Assembly (NCBI RefSeq): GCF_932276165.1
Contig: NC_063997.1
Span: 6,644,001-6,708,000, forward strand
Direction of reading: 5' to 3'
Length of the DNA: 64,000 bases
DNA from: Plutella xylostella
Taxonomy: Eukaryota > Arthropoda > Insecta > Lepidoptera > Plutellidae
The position numbers and the translations under genes are program-made. Positions 23,901 through 33,123 of this stretch are shown piece by piece. Each line of letters opens with the position of its first letter. The stretch's first letter is position 1. Under the pieces are notes generated by a model. That model made no database searches and had not been told where the DNA came from. It saw only the letters and a list, made by a program, of their open reading frames with translations.

Positions 23901-24106
23901 TGGGCATTTACGAGCGGCGGAGAAAGATAGTGCTAGTGTGGGTGTGCCTGTTCTCGGCCGGCGGCATGCTGTGCGCGCTGGTGGCGCTGTTCTACGCGGC
24001 GCCGGCGTACGAGTGCGCGGCGTGCGCGTACTTCACGTGCCTGCCGTTCGCGCCGGACATGTGCTCGTCGCAGGACGTGCGCGTGCGCCAGCTGGACGGG
24101 GTATGA
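5753..24106 (+). CDS. iRhom: iRhom (inactive rhomboid, rhomboid-5 type), 3' eight coding exons
   Basis: Exons 5753-5922, 12515-12679, 18043-18256, 20104-20310, 21936-22024, 22702-22957, 23230-23484 and 23675-24106 join without a frame break into 595 codons plus stop. iRhoms are catalytically dead rhomboids of the ER/Golgi. Known family roles are trafficking of ADAM17 in mammals and ER-associated control of EGF ligands in flies. Visible parts in order: acidic and serine-rich cytosolic segment; YGMGVVGRFF box; TM1; cysteine-rich iRhom homology domain with HEWPDDITKWPIC, PCCIG and GYFHEEASLCSQ; rhomboid core TM2-TM7. The active-site region reads GPAGSHFG, with the proline typical of iRhoms and no GxSG serine. 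The TM6 histidine position is Asn. The N-terminal exons lie outside the window. The C-terminal length matches the family. Confidence 0.93.
5958..6900 (+). repeat. Two decayed duplicate copies of iRhom exon a plus its downstream intron
   Basis: The exon start (GCGGTGACGCGCAAGTCGCG) recurs at about 6130 and 6770. Each copy is followed by the same internal deletion (joined through CTGATGAATTTCGCCC) and then the exon end (GACGGAGAGGATACGACTGA). In both copies the deletion shifts the frame and produces an early stop. Neither has an acceptor AG, and the first also has a damaged donor (AGGTCAGT). The duplicated intron part contains a fold-back (arms near 6023-6056 and 6097-6130) and an AGCGCC-rich block, present in copies 5960-6130 and 6260-6400. 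Confidence 0.85.
6402..6730. mobile_element. 329-bp insertion with 4-bp target duplication; promoter-like, possibly solo LTR
   Basis: Compared with the sister copy at about 6090-6100, this copy of the duplicated intron is interrupted by 329 bp flanked by CGCG on both sides (6398-6401 and 6731-6734). The insertion starts TGTGGCG. It carries CCAAT motifs at 6471, 6527 and 6567 and a TATA-like ACATAAAAGG at 6614. That arrangement suggests a promoter-bearing LTR or a similar element. It does not end in the usual CA, so the solo-LTR reading is tentative. Confidence 0.5.
7093..7757. other. AT-rich iRhom intron
   Basis: No coding signal was seen on the plus strand. On the minus strand this is the 3' flank of the nested secreted-protein gene. 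A plus-strand TTTATT at 7713-7718, which is AATAAA on the minus strand, is a plausible polyadenylation signal about 40 bp past its stop. Confidence 0.5.
7758..8078 (-). CDS. Nested secreted gene exon 3 (Cys-rich domain and acidic tail)
   Basis: The acceptor has a pyrimidine-rich lead (CCCCTCCATCTCATATAAAG). It has 106 codons plus stop and contains seven cysteines, GASCVDCSRLLIC being the start of the cluster. A Ser/Asp/Glu-rich tail follows, ending DNDDDSEQ. Confidence 0.68.
   Translation of the reverse strand, partial: GASCVDCSRLLICTRLGGIIVPCWLPGPHCNNGTCSTEPSDECEVTTTPSDSFANADSFVLSDSFVRVADPVIESEMFEHNEQPIEVLPYALPPIRVADNDDDSEQ
7758..9004 (-). CDS. Nested small secreted Cys-rich protein, chitin-binding (CBM14)-like
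   Basis: The gene has three minus-strand exons: 8966-9004 (start ATG), 8418-8504 and 7758-8078. All junctions are phase 0 with GT/AG borders, giving 148 aa. Residues 1-21 form a signal peptide (hydrophobic to VVAA, cleavage near A21). The mature part has eight cysteines at 36, 46, 49, 55, 65, 72, 77 and 85. The set 36-49-55-65-77-85 fits peritrophin/CBM14 spacing (x12, x5, x9, x11, x7), with 46 and 72 as a possible extra disulfide. The C-terminal tail (86-148) is acidic and low-complexity, with DSF repeats. It lies antisense inside the first visible iRhom intron. The role is unknown; chitin or peritrophic-matrix binding is inferred from spacing only. Confidence 0.7.
8418..8504 (-). CDS. Nested secreted gene exon 2
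   Basis: Acceptor TTTCAG|GTATGC and donor CCG|GTTAGT, 29 codons. It completes the signal peptide and contributes the first mature cysteine (residue 36) with an N-glycosylation sequon NHT next to it. Confidence 0.68.
8966..9004 (-). CDS. Nested secreted gene exon 1 (signal peptide start)
   Basis: Thirteen codons, MSFKIVSGFAILL, end at donor TTG|GTAAG. They continue in phase 0 into the hydrophobic VCLSVVAA of exon 2, so the signal peptide spans the intron, a common arrangement in insect secreted proteins. Confidence 0.68.
9508..9540. repeat. Perfect 13-bp stem hairpin
   Basis: AAACAGCGCTTAT pairs exactly with ATAAGCGCTGTTT across a 7-base loop. It could be a transposon remnant or a structured RNA element. 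No function is assigned. Confidence 0.6.
10565..10720 (-). mobile_element. LINE 3' tail, minus strand
   Basis: Read on the minus strand, the segment TAGAGATTGCTTTAAGCAAT is followed by an AATAAAG signal and a (TATTC)n tail. This is the same 3'-UTR type as in the LINE at 4469-5171. No coding part is left. Confidence 0.6.
11148..11364 (-). mobile_element. Helitron-like non-autonomous repeat, copy 1
   Basis: Its minus strand carries the window's recurring module: AATATTATAAATGCGAAAGT-type start, (TCTG)n tract, TTACTCTTTCACG, GGAATTCCCACGGGAAAAC and a GAACAGCTA end. Other copies lie at 28159, 50119, 54655 and 55414. The class is inferred from the CTAG-like terminus and the absence of inverted repeats. 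Confidence 0.65.
12408..12536 (+). repeat. Duplicated 3' splice site with start of exon b
   Basis: About 37 bp covering the polypyrimidine tract, CAG acceptor and first exon bases (TTTTGTTCGCAGTGCGCGGT) occur twice, 90 bp apart. The acceptor AGs are at 12423-12424 and 12513-12514. The 90-bp interval has no stop in the iRhom frame, so both acceptors give open products differing by 30 residues. Confidence 0.9.
12515..12679 (+). CDS. iRhom: iRhom exon b (YGMGVVGRFF box), proximal acceptor
   Basis: It enters in phase 2 (AG+T gives Ser) and leaves at AG|GTGAGC in phase 2. It encodes an Arg/Ser-rich stretch ending in RRQYGMGVVGRFFR. This matches the conserved juxtamembrane YGMG/YGLG box of iRhoms, which precedes TM1. 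An equally strong acceptor lies 90 bp upstream (exon start 12425) and would extend the exon in frame. Confidence 0.85.
12680..18042. other. iRhom intron between exons b and c
   Basis: No exon was seen. It holds a diverged CAGGTGTTGCAAAA-type element near 12985, an (AT)n run at 13502-13527 and a non-repetitive GC-richer block at about 13850-14930. An open minus-strand frame near 16760-16975 and a (TGATT)n LINE-tail-like end near 17915-17930 complete the content. Confidence 0.5.
16748..17010 (-). repeat. Possible repeat-derived open frame
   Basis: The minus strand keeps an uninterrupted 71-codon frame with a basic, Cys-containing composition (LADYERCKNIAKVQCGREER). I have no firm family assignment. 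Its lack of splice context and its position in an intron suggest a repeat or retrocopied fragment, not a gene. Confidence 0.25.
18043..18256 (+). CDS. iRhom: iRhom exon c (first transmembrane segment)
   Basis: Acceptor TTCCAG, donor CAG|GTGAGG; enters phase 2 and leaves phase 0. It encodes RSLRKS, an acidic linker, the TDYRPYFTWW motif (equivalent to DHRPFFTYW in vertebrates), TM1 and GFGPVGFG, so it carries the start of the luminal iRhom homology domain. Confidence 0.92.
18257..20103. other. iRhom intron between exons c and d
   Basis: AT-rich intron with no exon seen. A roughly 96-bp inverted-terminal element lies at 19354-19449 (TACAGGGTTTGG at one end, CACCCTGTA at the other). Confidence 0.6.
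19354..19449. repeat. Short inverted-terminal MITE
   Basis: Its ends TACAGGGTTTGGCACATGG and CCATGTACCGAACACCCTGTA are imperfect inverted complements. The core has no coding potential. CAGGG ends next to TA are typical of Tc1/mariner-derived MITEs. Confidence 0.55.
20104..20310 (+). CDS. iRhom: iRhom exon d (iRhom homology domain, part 1)
   Basis: Phase 0 at both ends (acceptor TTCCAG, donor TCG|GTGAGG). It encodes ASFWLGPRAADLIHLGAKFA, an Ala/Arg-rich helix, then CCIRNDDSGCVQSSKADCS. These match the conserved FWxGP..LIHLGAKF and CCVxNDxSGC blocks of iRhoms. Confidence 0.93.
20451..20612 (+). pseudogene. Decayed duplicate of the 3' end of iRhom exon d and its donor
   Basis: It repeats the sequence of about 20241-20386 (the CCIRNDDSG-coding end, the TTCGGTGAG donor and flanking intron). 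Changes include CGTCTAACTAAGG in place of CTTCGAAGG, which brings an in-frame stop. No acceptor precedes it, so it should not be spliced in. Confidence 0.8.
21536..21794 (+). mobile_element. tRNA-headed SINE, type A body
   Basis: It begins GACGACCGAATGGCGTAGTG (A-box-like) followed by GGTTCGATTCC (B box). The body continues through GGCAATAGGC, ATTACATTGGG and AAAAGTGGGTGCAGCAATG and ends near the (TG)n run at 21781-21794. It lies in the iRhom intron between exons d and e, in sense orientation. Confidence 0.85.
21936..22024 (+). CDS. iRhom: iRhom exon e (iRhom homology domain, part 2)
   Basis: Enters phase 0 after TTTCAG and leaves phase 2 at CCAAA|GTGAGT. It encodes STWKKW, a Gly/Ser loop and SVCGLDPK, equivalent to the 'VKW....SVCHQDP' part of vertebrate iRhoms. 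It is too short to identify alone; phase and position secure it. Confidence 0.85.
22702..22957 (+). CDS. iRhom: iRhom exon f (iRhom homology domain, part 3)
   Basis: Enters phase 2, leaves phase 0 at CAG|GTATGT. It contains the strongest diagnostic motifs in the gene: HEWPDDITKWPIC, CEVIGHPCCIG, CVITTKEHC and GYFHEEASLCSQ. The Ala/Gly-rich insert (QAAGRAGHAAEHMA) is longer than in vertebrates. Confidence 0.95.
23230..23484 (+). CDS. iRhom: iRhom exon g (TM2-TM3)
   Basis: Phase 0 at both ends. It encodes CLDDVCGMLPF, the DQLYRAW(T)SLFVHAGLLH rhomboid L1-TM2 motif, RDLEKMAG and SGVAGNMASAIF..PYRAE. All are conserved in rhomboid-like cores. Confidence 0.95.
23675..24106 (+). CDS. iRhom: iRhom exon h (TM4-TM7 and C-terminus)
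   Basis: The last coding exon, 143 codons plus stop. It begins VGPAGSHFGLLACLLVE, where an active rhomboid would carry GxSG. It continues with LLPWIDNFANVFGFVFGFF (TM6, no His), TM7 and a short Cys-containing tail ending at TGA 24104-24106. The exon is markedly GC-rich. The tail CLPFAPDMC matches the vertebrate C-terminal CxPFxxxxC. Confidence 0.94.
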   Translation: MGPAGSHFGLLACLLVEVLGAWPLLRHPRRALLKLLSLAALLFLLGLLPWIDNFANVFGFVFGFFLSFALLPFITLGIYERRRKIVLVWVCLFSAGGMLCALVALFYAAPAYECAACAYFTCLPFAPDMCSSQDVRVRQLDGV

Positions 24107-25100
24107 CGGCGCGCGGCCCGGGCGCCCCCGCCGCCGCCGCCCCTCGCCCCGCGCCGCCCGCCCGCCGCCCAAGCACCGCCTGGCGGCCCCGAGCGATATC
24201 ATTCAACACACTGCTACGAAATCTACACAGCCTTCCCATCTGATACTCCTAGTTGTGGGTCGAACACCACAGATGCAGAAGTGACGGAGGAAACTGTAAT
24301 AGTGAACAGGTGTAACTTTAGCTGTAATAGTACCAGCTACAGTCTATCTCGTTACCTATTCATATAGGTATATCGGTATATGTAACTTAAGAAAACGTGA
24401 CATATAATCCATATCGTGATAAGTTTAACCAAAACATTAAACGTTGCTGATCGTTAGCTATCGCAGTTACACCTCGTGTTACATTATTCAACTTACCATA
24501 AGTACGAGTACATAGGTATTATGCACTTCCATCAAAAGTATACATGTATATTCAATGCAATCTTGCTGAATCTTGTAGCAATGTACTTTTTCGTATCAGT
24601 GTGGTGGATGAATGTCGCATGTTTTATGTTTGTTAGAAGAAGCTCGGTTCATTTGTTAATGAAGTAAAATAGTCGGCGACAGATGCTCTAGTTTTGTACT
24701 ACCGGTGGATTGTGTAATATTTTATGACGTCGGATCGAATGTATAAAAATAATTTAAACAATATTTGGAATAAATATTTGTTAAGAAAATATAACTTGGA
24801 CCTTCGATTGTATCATCGGCGTCGAATGTATATCCTTACATTATTGTGATAATATTCGTGGGTACCTTCTTATCATCTGGACAAGATCATTTAATGTACA
24901 TAATCTGTAATATATAGAAGTAAGTTATTTGAATAATATAAATTTCCATATGAGTACCTATGTTCTGCCCATAATTTACGATGTAAACGTCGATTGGAAA
25001 ACTATAACGACAACCTGTATAATATATCTATATGCATTTTCTATATTTATTTTCACTTTGAAATATAAATAATAACCTTTCCAATATATAGAAACAGATC
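24107..25100 (+). other. iRhom: iRhom 3' untranslated region (extent uncertain)
   Basis: The GC-rich sequence after the stop quickly turns AT-rich. AATAAA at 24769-24774 is the first canonical polyadenylation signal. Further A/T-rich signals follow, so the true 3' end could be later. Confidence 0.5.
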
Positions 25101-27177
25101 GTTTATGAAATGTATTCTAATTATATTCTACACTTATGAAGTTATGAAAGTGAGAGGACCATAAAACTGCTGTGTAGGTGTTGTAAACCTTGAAATAATA
25201 AGAACCTTCTTAAATTCTAGACCATGTTTTCTAGATTAAGGTTCTCGTTTGTTTGTTCAAAGTGTCTTGTATTTAAAAAAGAAACCAATGTTTTTTTTCA
25301 AAAGTAATTAAATTTACCTACTGATTACTTACCAGCGATTTTTTCCCGGTAACCTCATGGTTATTACTTTAGTACCTATGTTAATTTATGGTTTATTTCA
25401 AAAAAAGTTAAGACTGTGTTTTTAGGAACTATGTTTTTTTAAATAGTTGACTAAATATTGTTTGGTTGAAATTATCTTTGTTCCAATCCCCATTTCACGA
25501 ATTATTGAGAGTGCCAATTAATTAATTGAACATTGGATTTTATTCAATGGTTGTCGTCAAAATTGGCGTTTACAAGTAATCGTGTCAAATATTATTTAGT
25601 AAATTACTAAAGAAGTAATGTAAATATCATAATTAAACGAATATTTAATATTTTGATCATTTATGTTTCACCGTATTAATCGAAGTCTTATCTACGTATA
25701 AGTATCACGTATTTTATTTTATTTTGTCAATTTGTATTTATAGGTATGTTTAATGTGAAGTCTGCGTAGGTTTACAAAATCATGTTAATTTACATCATAA
25801 TATTGCTAGATACTTAATTATTATATTTAATACCAATACAGCTTCAGATATATTCATTTATTCAAGTTGGTAACCTGTGTCTTTGAAGACTAATTACTTA
25901 TAGTTTTTATTACATTTCTTCATTAAAAGTGCCCATCTTTATTAATGTCAAGTAAAAATAGGAGCAAAGTAATAAATATCAGCGAGAACCAGAGTAGAAA
26001 TTTTCAGCAAATGAATTGGTGTCTCATTTTGACTTTAACTAAAATATACCTATGGGCACTTATAATGTTTTGTTTTTATAAATATATTAAGGAATCATTT
26101 GTTTTTTTATATTTAGTTAAACTGATGTAAAATCAAGCATCAAATATTTTTCTACCTCAATTCGATTTGTTTTGAAACAAATCAATTCGTCAGAATAAGT
26201 ATTTTTAATATGTGCTGACCTAAATATGTTACCCAAATACTTTATTGAATTTTGCATTCATATTCACATACTATAGTTTAACTTATAGCTTAAAACATCA
26301 CTGCCTATATCCTACTATTATTTATTTATTAGTAAAGTCGTTGGCGATTGTTATACGCCGTTTTGATCCAAGTGATTTCGATTTAATTATGTGCGTCTAC
26401 ATAGATTTAAAGATTTATTAAACTATGATCCTGATAGAAATCTTTTTCATATAAAGAAAATAGAGGCATTCTCACCATATTTACGTTATCGTAAGTATAT
26501 GTAATAAATGTGCCGCATATTCTCTTTGGCTGGTGTAAGCTTCTATTAGTGATATAGTTTAATAATTATTTTAAACATATTGTCAACTGGTCGCTTCATT
26601 TGGGAGATGCTTTACTAATCTACTGATGTAGGTACTTGTTTAAAATTAGATACACCACGGCGCGCTTACAACTAAGCTCATAGAGGAGCCATGATGTTAG
26701 TATAAATTTGTAGAGTCCAAAAACTGTGGTTACCGTCATTTGGTTCATCATTGACTACTATCAAAACATGTAAAGCTATGATTAGAGATACTAGCACATA
26801 CAAATAGAGCACAAAAGATTGTTATCCCCCCAACTCTACTTCTGATAAAATCAGTAGTTATCAGTTTTTCTAATATATTCGTCGGTGGATTTGATGCTTG
26901 AAGACGTAAACACCCTCAAATGTATCTACGTACGTCAACTCCGCAGTGATATTAGTATGTTCACCTCTGATATTTTACAGACTTTTGATGCAGAAGCATC
27001 GTCATCTGATCATAATATATTATCACAACGATGACACTGAACAATTTTATTATTTCTACCTGCGTAGGAAGATATCTACTAGATAGATCAGCACGTGTCC
27101 CAAATGACGCGAAACGAGACGATAGCAAGCCTTGGTAGTTTTTCCCACCATTCTGGTAGTGAATTAGTAGACCATAC
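25101..27177. other. Intergenic, AT-rich, no gene seen
   Basis: Only short random open frames are present. No inverted-repeat element or recognisable coding block was noticed. Confidence 0.5.
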
Positions 27178-27372
27178 TGGGGGTCACTCTCTATATTGAC
27201 GAACGAACGAACGAGAATTGTCACGAAATCGACGCTCTCATTACAACGAGATAGAGTCGTGTTTAGCGCTGCAGTTCTGTTTATCCGAAGCTTCAGAGCG
27301 TTCGCGAACCGCGTGCTGATTACGTGGGAATTCTAGTTCGTTCTTTCGTTGATTTAGAGAGAGACCCCCCCT
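27178..27372. repeat. MITE with GGGGGTCACTCTC ends
   Basis: The left end TGGGGGTCACTCTCTATATT leads into an ACGAACGAACGAACG block. The right end is its imperfect inverted complement (GTTCGTTCTTTCGTTG then AGAGAGACCCCCC). Related fragments occur near 6905, 52330 and 56930. Confidence 0.65.
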
Positions 27373-27949
27373 GGTACCGCCGCTGGTAGGCACCGACTCT
27401 GCAGTGCCATACATTCTATTCTATTATATTCTATGTATAGAATAGAATACAAAGTGTCATACATATTTGCGTTTACTTTTACTGCTCGAATGGTCAGAAA
27501 AAATCTCACTAGGCCTTAGGCCGCACAATATCTCGAAATCACTTGGATGTGTTATATCTCGAAGTGGCCTTGGCGATCGACGGCGGCCCCGCGATCCGCG
27601 GAGACAGAATTTCTAATCATAGGAAACTCACATAATGTACATTGTGAACATACAAGTAATTATATTAATTATAATGTGGTAAAGTAATCTTATTGTAAAC
27701 TAGTATTAACTAAACAAGAAACCTTATTATCATATTACTGTTGTTTTATTTACTCTTTGTTATTTTTATCTGAAGTGCCGAGTCACTAGGATTCCAGTGC
27801 GAGTGAAAGCTGATAGTGGTCGACCTGTTGATTTTTTTTTCGGGGACAGGGCTTGTAATTTTCTCCTCTAACTATAGCACAGAGGGAATAATGCACTAAC
27901 AACGGAAAATTACCGCCCGCCCAGTTCTGTGCAATGCGCCTTATAAGTA

Positions 27950-28060
27950 AATAAATAAATATGTGAGGACATCTCACACAGGGCTATCCAACCCCAGGCT
28001 AGGCAGAGCCTGTGTTACTTATGGGTATCAGACAGCTGATGTATCTACACAACTCATATA
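27950..28060 (-). mobile_element. SINE type B body fragment, headless
   Basis: It shares the GACATCTCACACA...CCAAGCTAGGCAGA...GACAGCTGATGTATCTACAC body with the fuller minus-strand copies at 53250 and 56376, but the tRNA-like head is missing. Confidence 0.6.
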
Positions 28061-28158
28061 TTAATATTTTTAACAGCCTAGTTGGTGTCCCACTGCTGGG
28101 CGAAGGCCTCCTTATGTTTTGTCCAACGATCGCAATAAAGAGTAATAGAGATAGATAC

Positions 28159-28194
28159 ATATCCTTACTAATATTATAAATGCGAAAGTAACTG

Positions 28195-28225
<31 letters not shown>

Positions 28226-28360
28226 TACTCTTTCACGACAAAACTACTGAACGGATTTGAATGAAATTTGGTATACATATGGTATAGACCCTGGGAAAGA
28301 ACATAGGCTACTTTTTATCTTTATTTATAAAATTGCTCTTCGCTTCGCTTCCCTTTCAGT
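28159..28360 (+). mobile_element. Helitron-like repeat, copy 2 (3'-damaged)
   Basis: It has the same module as the copy at 54655, with a long (TCTG)n tract at 28196-28223. The GGAATTCCCACGGG block has been replaced by TTTATTTATAAAATTGC, and the end is altered. Confidence 0.7.
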
Positions 28361-28725
28361 ATAGATAGACCCTCAGTTATGATATTACTCACTCACTCAC
28401 TCAATCATTTATTCCATCCATTACTCGGCCTTGTTGACAAAAGTACGTCCTAACATGGTAGTGGGCTCGCCCGCTCCCAACACTGCATCCTTACACTTAC
28501 AATGTAAAGTATAGTAAGATAGTCCGACGAAAAGTAGGTGCAGCATTGACGGAAAAGGTGTGGAAGGTGTGAGTATTTACATTATTTGGTATACTTCGGC
28601 TAGAAGTACCGAACAGCCGAACACGAATGGTGTACTATCAGCATAGCGTTTTTGAGAGCCTTCGAAGCTCACAACGCAATTTTAAAATGGTTGAAATAAT
28701 ATTGTCGTTGTGTGGATTTCACTCA

Positions 28726-29110
28726 TCAACATCATCATGACCAATCATGTCCCCACTGCTGGGGCACGGGTCTCCTTCCAATGAAGGAAGGTTTTTAGGC
28801 CTAGTCCACCACGCTGGCCTAGTGCGGGTTGGTGGACCCCAACACAAGCTAGCTTGTGCTGAGAGAGTTGTCGGGTAAGTGGGCAACCCGACTTTCAGAT
28901 GTTTCAAGCTGCACGAAGGCCTCCGACTAGGCTTAACGACTGCTGCCGAAGCAGCAACCGGGACCCACGGCTTAACGTGCCGTCCGAAGCACGGAAGCGT
29001 CCAGAAAAGAACCACTTGAAATCGGTCACCCATCCAATGGCTGACCGTGCCAGTTGTTGCTTAACCACGGTGATCAGTTATGATCACTGAGGCCCGCTCG
29101 ACTACGGATG
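28726..29110. mobile_element. Retroelement-derived interspersed repeat (LINE-tail type)
   Basis: This is a GC-richer block containing CCCCACTGCTGGGGCACGGG and GTCTCCTTCC. Such segments recur in Lepidoptera as degenerate LINE remnants, and shorter echoes are seen at 28090, 34690, 44990 and 49705. No intact protein is present. Confidence 0.5.
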
Positions 29111-31373
29111 CTACGTGAATTGGACTAAAACACATAATTTATCGAGCACTCTATATTTTATAGGTATATTATATATTCTATAGGTACTACTACTTGTATA
29201 AAATGAAAAAATATATAAAATTAAATAAATGCTGCCAATGGAATGAAGAAAGCCTCGATATTAAATTATCTCTTTTAGGTATATCGTGTTTGTCCACTTA
29301 CGATCACAATAATAACACAGGCTTTCACAGCGATAATTCCCGGGGCATTAAATTTTATCTTGTCATTTAGAAATTGATAACTCTTTATATTGGTGGTGCA
29401 TTCTAAATTATTGACTCAACTCAATGATTTAGACCGATTAAAAAAATATATTTCACTTATTGAAAACTTCCTTTATCCCGAAGTAATTTATAACTCTTCC
29501 CGATACTTTTTATCTAGAAATTCCCTTGGAAAAACTTTTAAAGATGATGCTAAAGCTCGAGGTTAAGAGCTAGTATAGTATGAAGAGATCTTTTCTGTTA
29601 CTAGCAGTTTAGGTAAATAGGTAATAAGCGAAAGTACCTAAGTAAGAAGAGAAAATGCAAACAAACAGTAGATATCTTCCGAGTGATAAGTTATTATCAT
29701 GGTTTAAACCATTGTGTGACACATGTTGTGTGATAGTAGGTACATACTTTACTATGCCGTAGGTACCGCTAGGAATAGTGTCACCAACATATCTGACATG
29801 ATGGCAGCTGACGCAAACTCAAGGATCTTCGTCATCAATAGCTATACCTATCTATATTGAGCTAGGTGAAGTCCGAGAACGATAAATTTGCATTATCATC
29901 ATTAGCCCGTGAACGTATTCGCTTCATCAATACTTTCAGGAACACACTGTGTTTTATAGATAGACTAATTATGATTAGATGATACGAGTCATGTTTTTTG
30001 TAACATCTGTGAAAATGAGTGCAAATGTGATCTTTCACTGTTTATGTCATGATAGTATCTCTATATCATGGTTCTACATCATAATGTTGCATGTACATCA
30101 CAATACGAGTATATCGAGATCGTCTGCAGCAGATTCTCAACAACGGTCGAAGATAAAACAATCATATGATCTGACATCTTTCCGTCGAAATTCACAACAT
30201 GTAATTACTCTTGAGGACGCGAAATCTTTTATTACTTATGTAACCTGCTCCTACGAAGTTGATAACGTCTATCAAATGCAGATACCATCAACACTTTAGA
30301 TGACAAAAACAATAAGATTACGGCTAACCCACCCAGTGGAAGATGTGTTGCGATCCGCAATACAATTATTTAATTTAACCAGTAGTTAAACAATCTGTGG
30401 ACATAAAAGTTAGGTGCTGTAGTTCAAAAATTGGCTATTGTGTAAGTGGTATTAAAATATATTTTTTAATAATTTGACTAATAAAAAAATAGGAACGATT
30501 AGGCCAAATGTCAAAATAATCTTCCTGAATAATTTTCAAAACCCTTTGTGGCAGATTGATTAGTAAAAAAATTTTTATAACTTTAACTTAGGGTGCCTTG
30601 CACAACAAAGTTAATCAAAATTAAATCTATGTCATTTTGTCAAACTATTTAATTTTGATTAACTTTGTTATGCAAGTCACCCTTAGTCCTGCTTGCTACA
30701 AACTTAATTATATTTGCATCAATAACAACCGCATGCAGACTAGGTATATATAACTATCATTAAGTTTCAAATTCTGTTAAGAGTTAGAATATTATCGGTA
30801 TCGTTTAGATGTATATATTTTACCAGTTACTCGTAAGTGATGTGATGAATTTATAAAGTATTACCACTATGAATTTCCTAGAGAATCAAATCTTGATTTT
30901 ATTTGCATACCGTACTTAAAAGGTCGCAACCTTTTCTTATGATTTCTCGTAGTACTATAGTTATCTCTAATATTGCTCGTAGTAGGTACTTACTTTTATA
31001 TAATTTTGCAATATTTTGCGATATATGAATACGAAAAAATTACACTAAACGTTTTTATTACGATTGATTTCATTATTAGTACTATTGCAGGTACATTAAT
31101 TATAGTATGAAGCACATGCAAAAATAAATTGTGTGCTTTATTATTTAATGGGATAGCTACTTGGGTTATAAGTAGAAACAAACATCTTTGCATGTCATTG
31201 ACCGCTTTTCTATACCGCTAATAAACACTAAACATTAGCCACGCCATTGTGGTACCATCGTAAAACATAAAAGGGTATTTTTATACTTAGATACTTACGG
31301 AATACTTTTCACAAATAAAAACGTTTATTTATTTATAAGTATTTAAATTTTATAATATTTTTTTATAAACAAT
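29111..31373. other. Intergenic, no gene seen
   Basis: AT-rich sequence with scattered short open frames; the longest, at 29979-30299, has no coding character. It contains a 92-bp fold-back element at 30591-30682. Confidence 0.5.
30591..30682. repeat. Tiny fold-back MITE with TTA target duplication
   Basis: GGGTGCCTTGCA and TGCAAGTCACCC are inverted ends, and AAAGTTAATCAAAATTAAAT pairs with its complement inside. TTA flanks both sides (30588-30590, 30683-30685), which fits the 3-bp TWA preference of PIF/Harbinger elements. Confidence 0.65.
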
Positions 31374-31613
31374 CACACCTTGTACTAATGTACCCTTGCG
31401 GGATAGGCAGAGGTGCATTGCTGCACCCACTTTTCGCCAGTGTTATGTTAGTCCCAATGTAATAGGGGGCGGGCCTATTGCCATTTTATGGGCACATCCA
31501 AGACCCGAGAACAAATATCTGTGTTTAAACAAATATCTGCCCCAGCCGGGAATCGAACCCGGGACCTTCGACTCAGTAGTCAAGGTTACTAACCACTACG
31601 CCATTCGGTCGTC
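31374..31613 (-). mobile_element. tRNA-headed SINE, type A body
   Basis: Same family as 21536-21794, in opposite orientation. The B-box complement GGAATCGAACC and the head complement CCATTCGGTCGTC are at the right end, and the (GTGTGA) tail side is at the left. It lies in the intergenic space. Confidence 0.85.
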
Positions 31614-33073
31614 TTTAAATGTATGATCATAAATAATCTGGAATATGGAGGCAACAAGTTGGGGTGATAACTTTATGGGATAGTCATGTTTTCGTGACAA
31701 ATCATTAAAAATAGTTTCTATGAAAAATTAAATGTGAATGTCCTTGTACCTAAATTAAATTACATAAATAATATTTCACAGTTAAAAGAATTTAAAGAAC
31801 ACTAGCACCATATTTTGTGTTAAACATGGTTTAATCTGTCGATGTCAAACTACATTTCCGATTGTAACGAGTTAGGGTATACAATATTTGTAGTATTGAA
31901 TAAAAAAAAATACAATTATTTAACTTCGAAATAGACGGTTTCTGAATAAAAAAATATATATGGTACAAATATTTTTCAGGGTCTAGATTTATTGATAATC
32001 TATCGTAGCCACGACGTACTAAATTATCCTAGTTTGGAAGCAGATATTAAGTCAAACTAGCGACTAGCGCCGGCTTCATAGGTCATACATCGTGCGAGTA
32101 TCACATTCCAAAAGGAAAAAGAACCATAAAAGTACCTACATATATACCTATCACTTTGTCAGTCCCGTCCATGACGTCCATCTGACCTCAAGGCTTTTCA
32201 TCTTGAGAACATGTAAAAGATAACAAAAATCTGATTTTTAATCGGGATCAATAAAAAATCTAGTTTATAACGCCACTGGTGAAATTTGCACGGTTTATCG
32301 CTAAACTGGAGTTTAGTGTGTAAATATTTGAGTGTATTGTCTTCAATGTCTTCATTAACGTATAAACACTCATTTGTACAAGTGCGTTTTTAAGATATGG
32401 CATTCAAAAATATTTTTACCATTTGTTAAATATAGTCAAATTAAATCTTATTAATAAGAGTTTTTGAGCAATAATTAGCCAATAGTTATAAGAAATACTT
32501 TTACGTAAAAACATAGTGTTAATGTTTTAATGATGACTTTACGTAAATTTTAATGACTTCAAAGATATCACATACTTATTTTTTCAAAACTTCTAAAGTG
32601 TCGCAGACTTTAAACATATTCAACGTAAACATACAAAAAGGTAACTGGAGCATGGATTGTGCCAATGTCGTTAGTATTATGTTGTAGTTGTGTAGGAGTA
32701 AAAGTGTTAAAATGGAAGCCTACTTTCTTTTTCCTTAGGTAAATTATACTTACTTCAAGTGTTATTTACCTACCTACTCTAAAACGATATTTTTAAAACA
32801 TTAAAAAATAAAGCGTAATTTAGAGTTAGCATTTAATAAGCTATACAAACTACGGTTTACCTACAAAAAAAATCTTGACAAGGCGAGGAAGCAATATGTA
32901 TTATTTTTTCCGCAAAGAAAATATGATAACATCTTTGGGTTTTCGTCAACACTTTCCGGGATGTGAGACATGTACCGAGCAGTTACAGCTAAACGGACGT
33001 AGCTGCGGAAAAATAAAATAAAAAAATTGCGTTTTAAAGTGGTACCCATTTATGTGTTGTCTTTTGTTTATAG
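31614..33073. other. Intergenic/5' region of transporter gene 1
   Basis: No coding exon was seen. The acceptor at 33072-33073 just before the first coding exon shows that a 5' untranslated exon of gene 1 should lie upstream, but I could not place it or a promoter. Confidence 0.45.
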
Positions 33074-33089
33074 GTGAACAAACTTCAAG

Positions 33090-33123
33090 ATGCTGTCGGG
33101 ATGGCGACTTGCTTTGTCGAAAT
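33090..33123 (+). CDS. Transporter 1 exon 1 (start)
   Basis: MLSGWRLALSK then one base (phase 1), donor T|GTGAGT. The M-x-x-GWRL pattern is repeated at the start of genes 2 and 3, which supports this short exon. It is preceded by a 5'-UTR acceptor (TTTATAG at 33067-33073). Confidence 0.85.

Noticed and set aside
23638..24243. 201-codon plus-strand open frame overlapping the last iRhom exon, rich in Ala/Arg/Pro
   Set aside because: It is a GC-driven shadow in another frame of exon h. The rhomboid frame has clear homology and correct splice phase.
24476..24667. 63-codon frame after the iRhom stop
   Set aside because: It lies in the 3' UTR with a random-looking product and no known family.
29979..30299. 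106-codon open frame in the intergenic stretch
   Set aside because: It has no recognisable motif, domain or signal peptide and no splice context; its composition is like random AT-rich translation.
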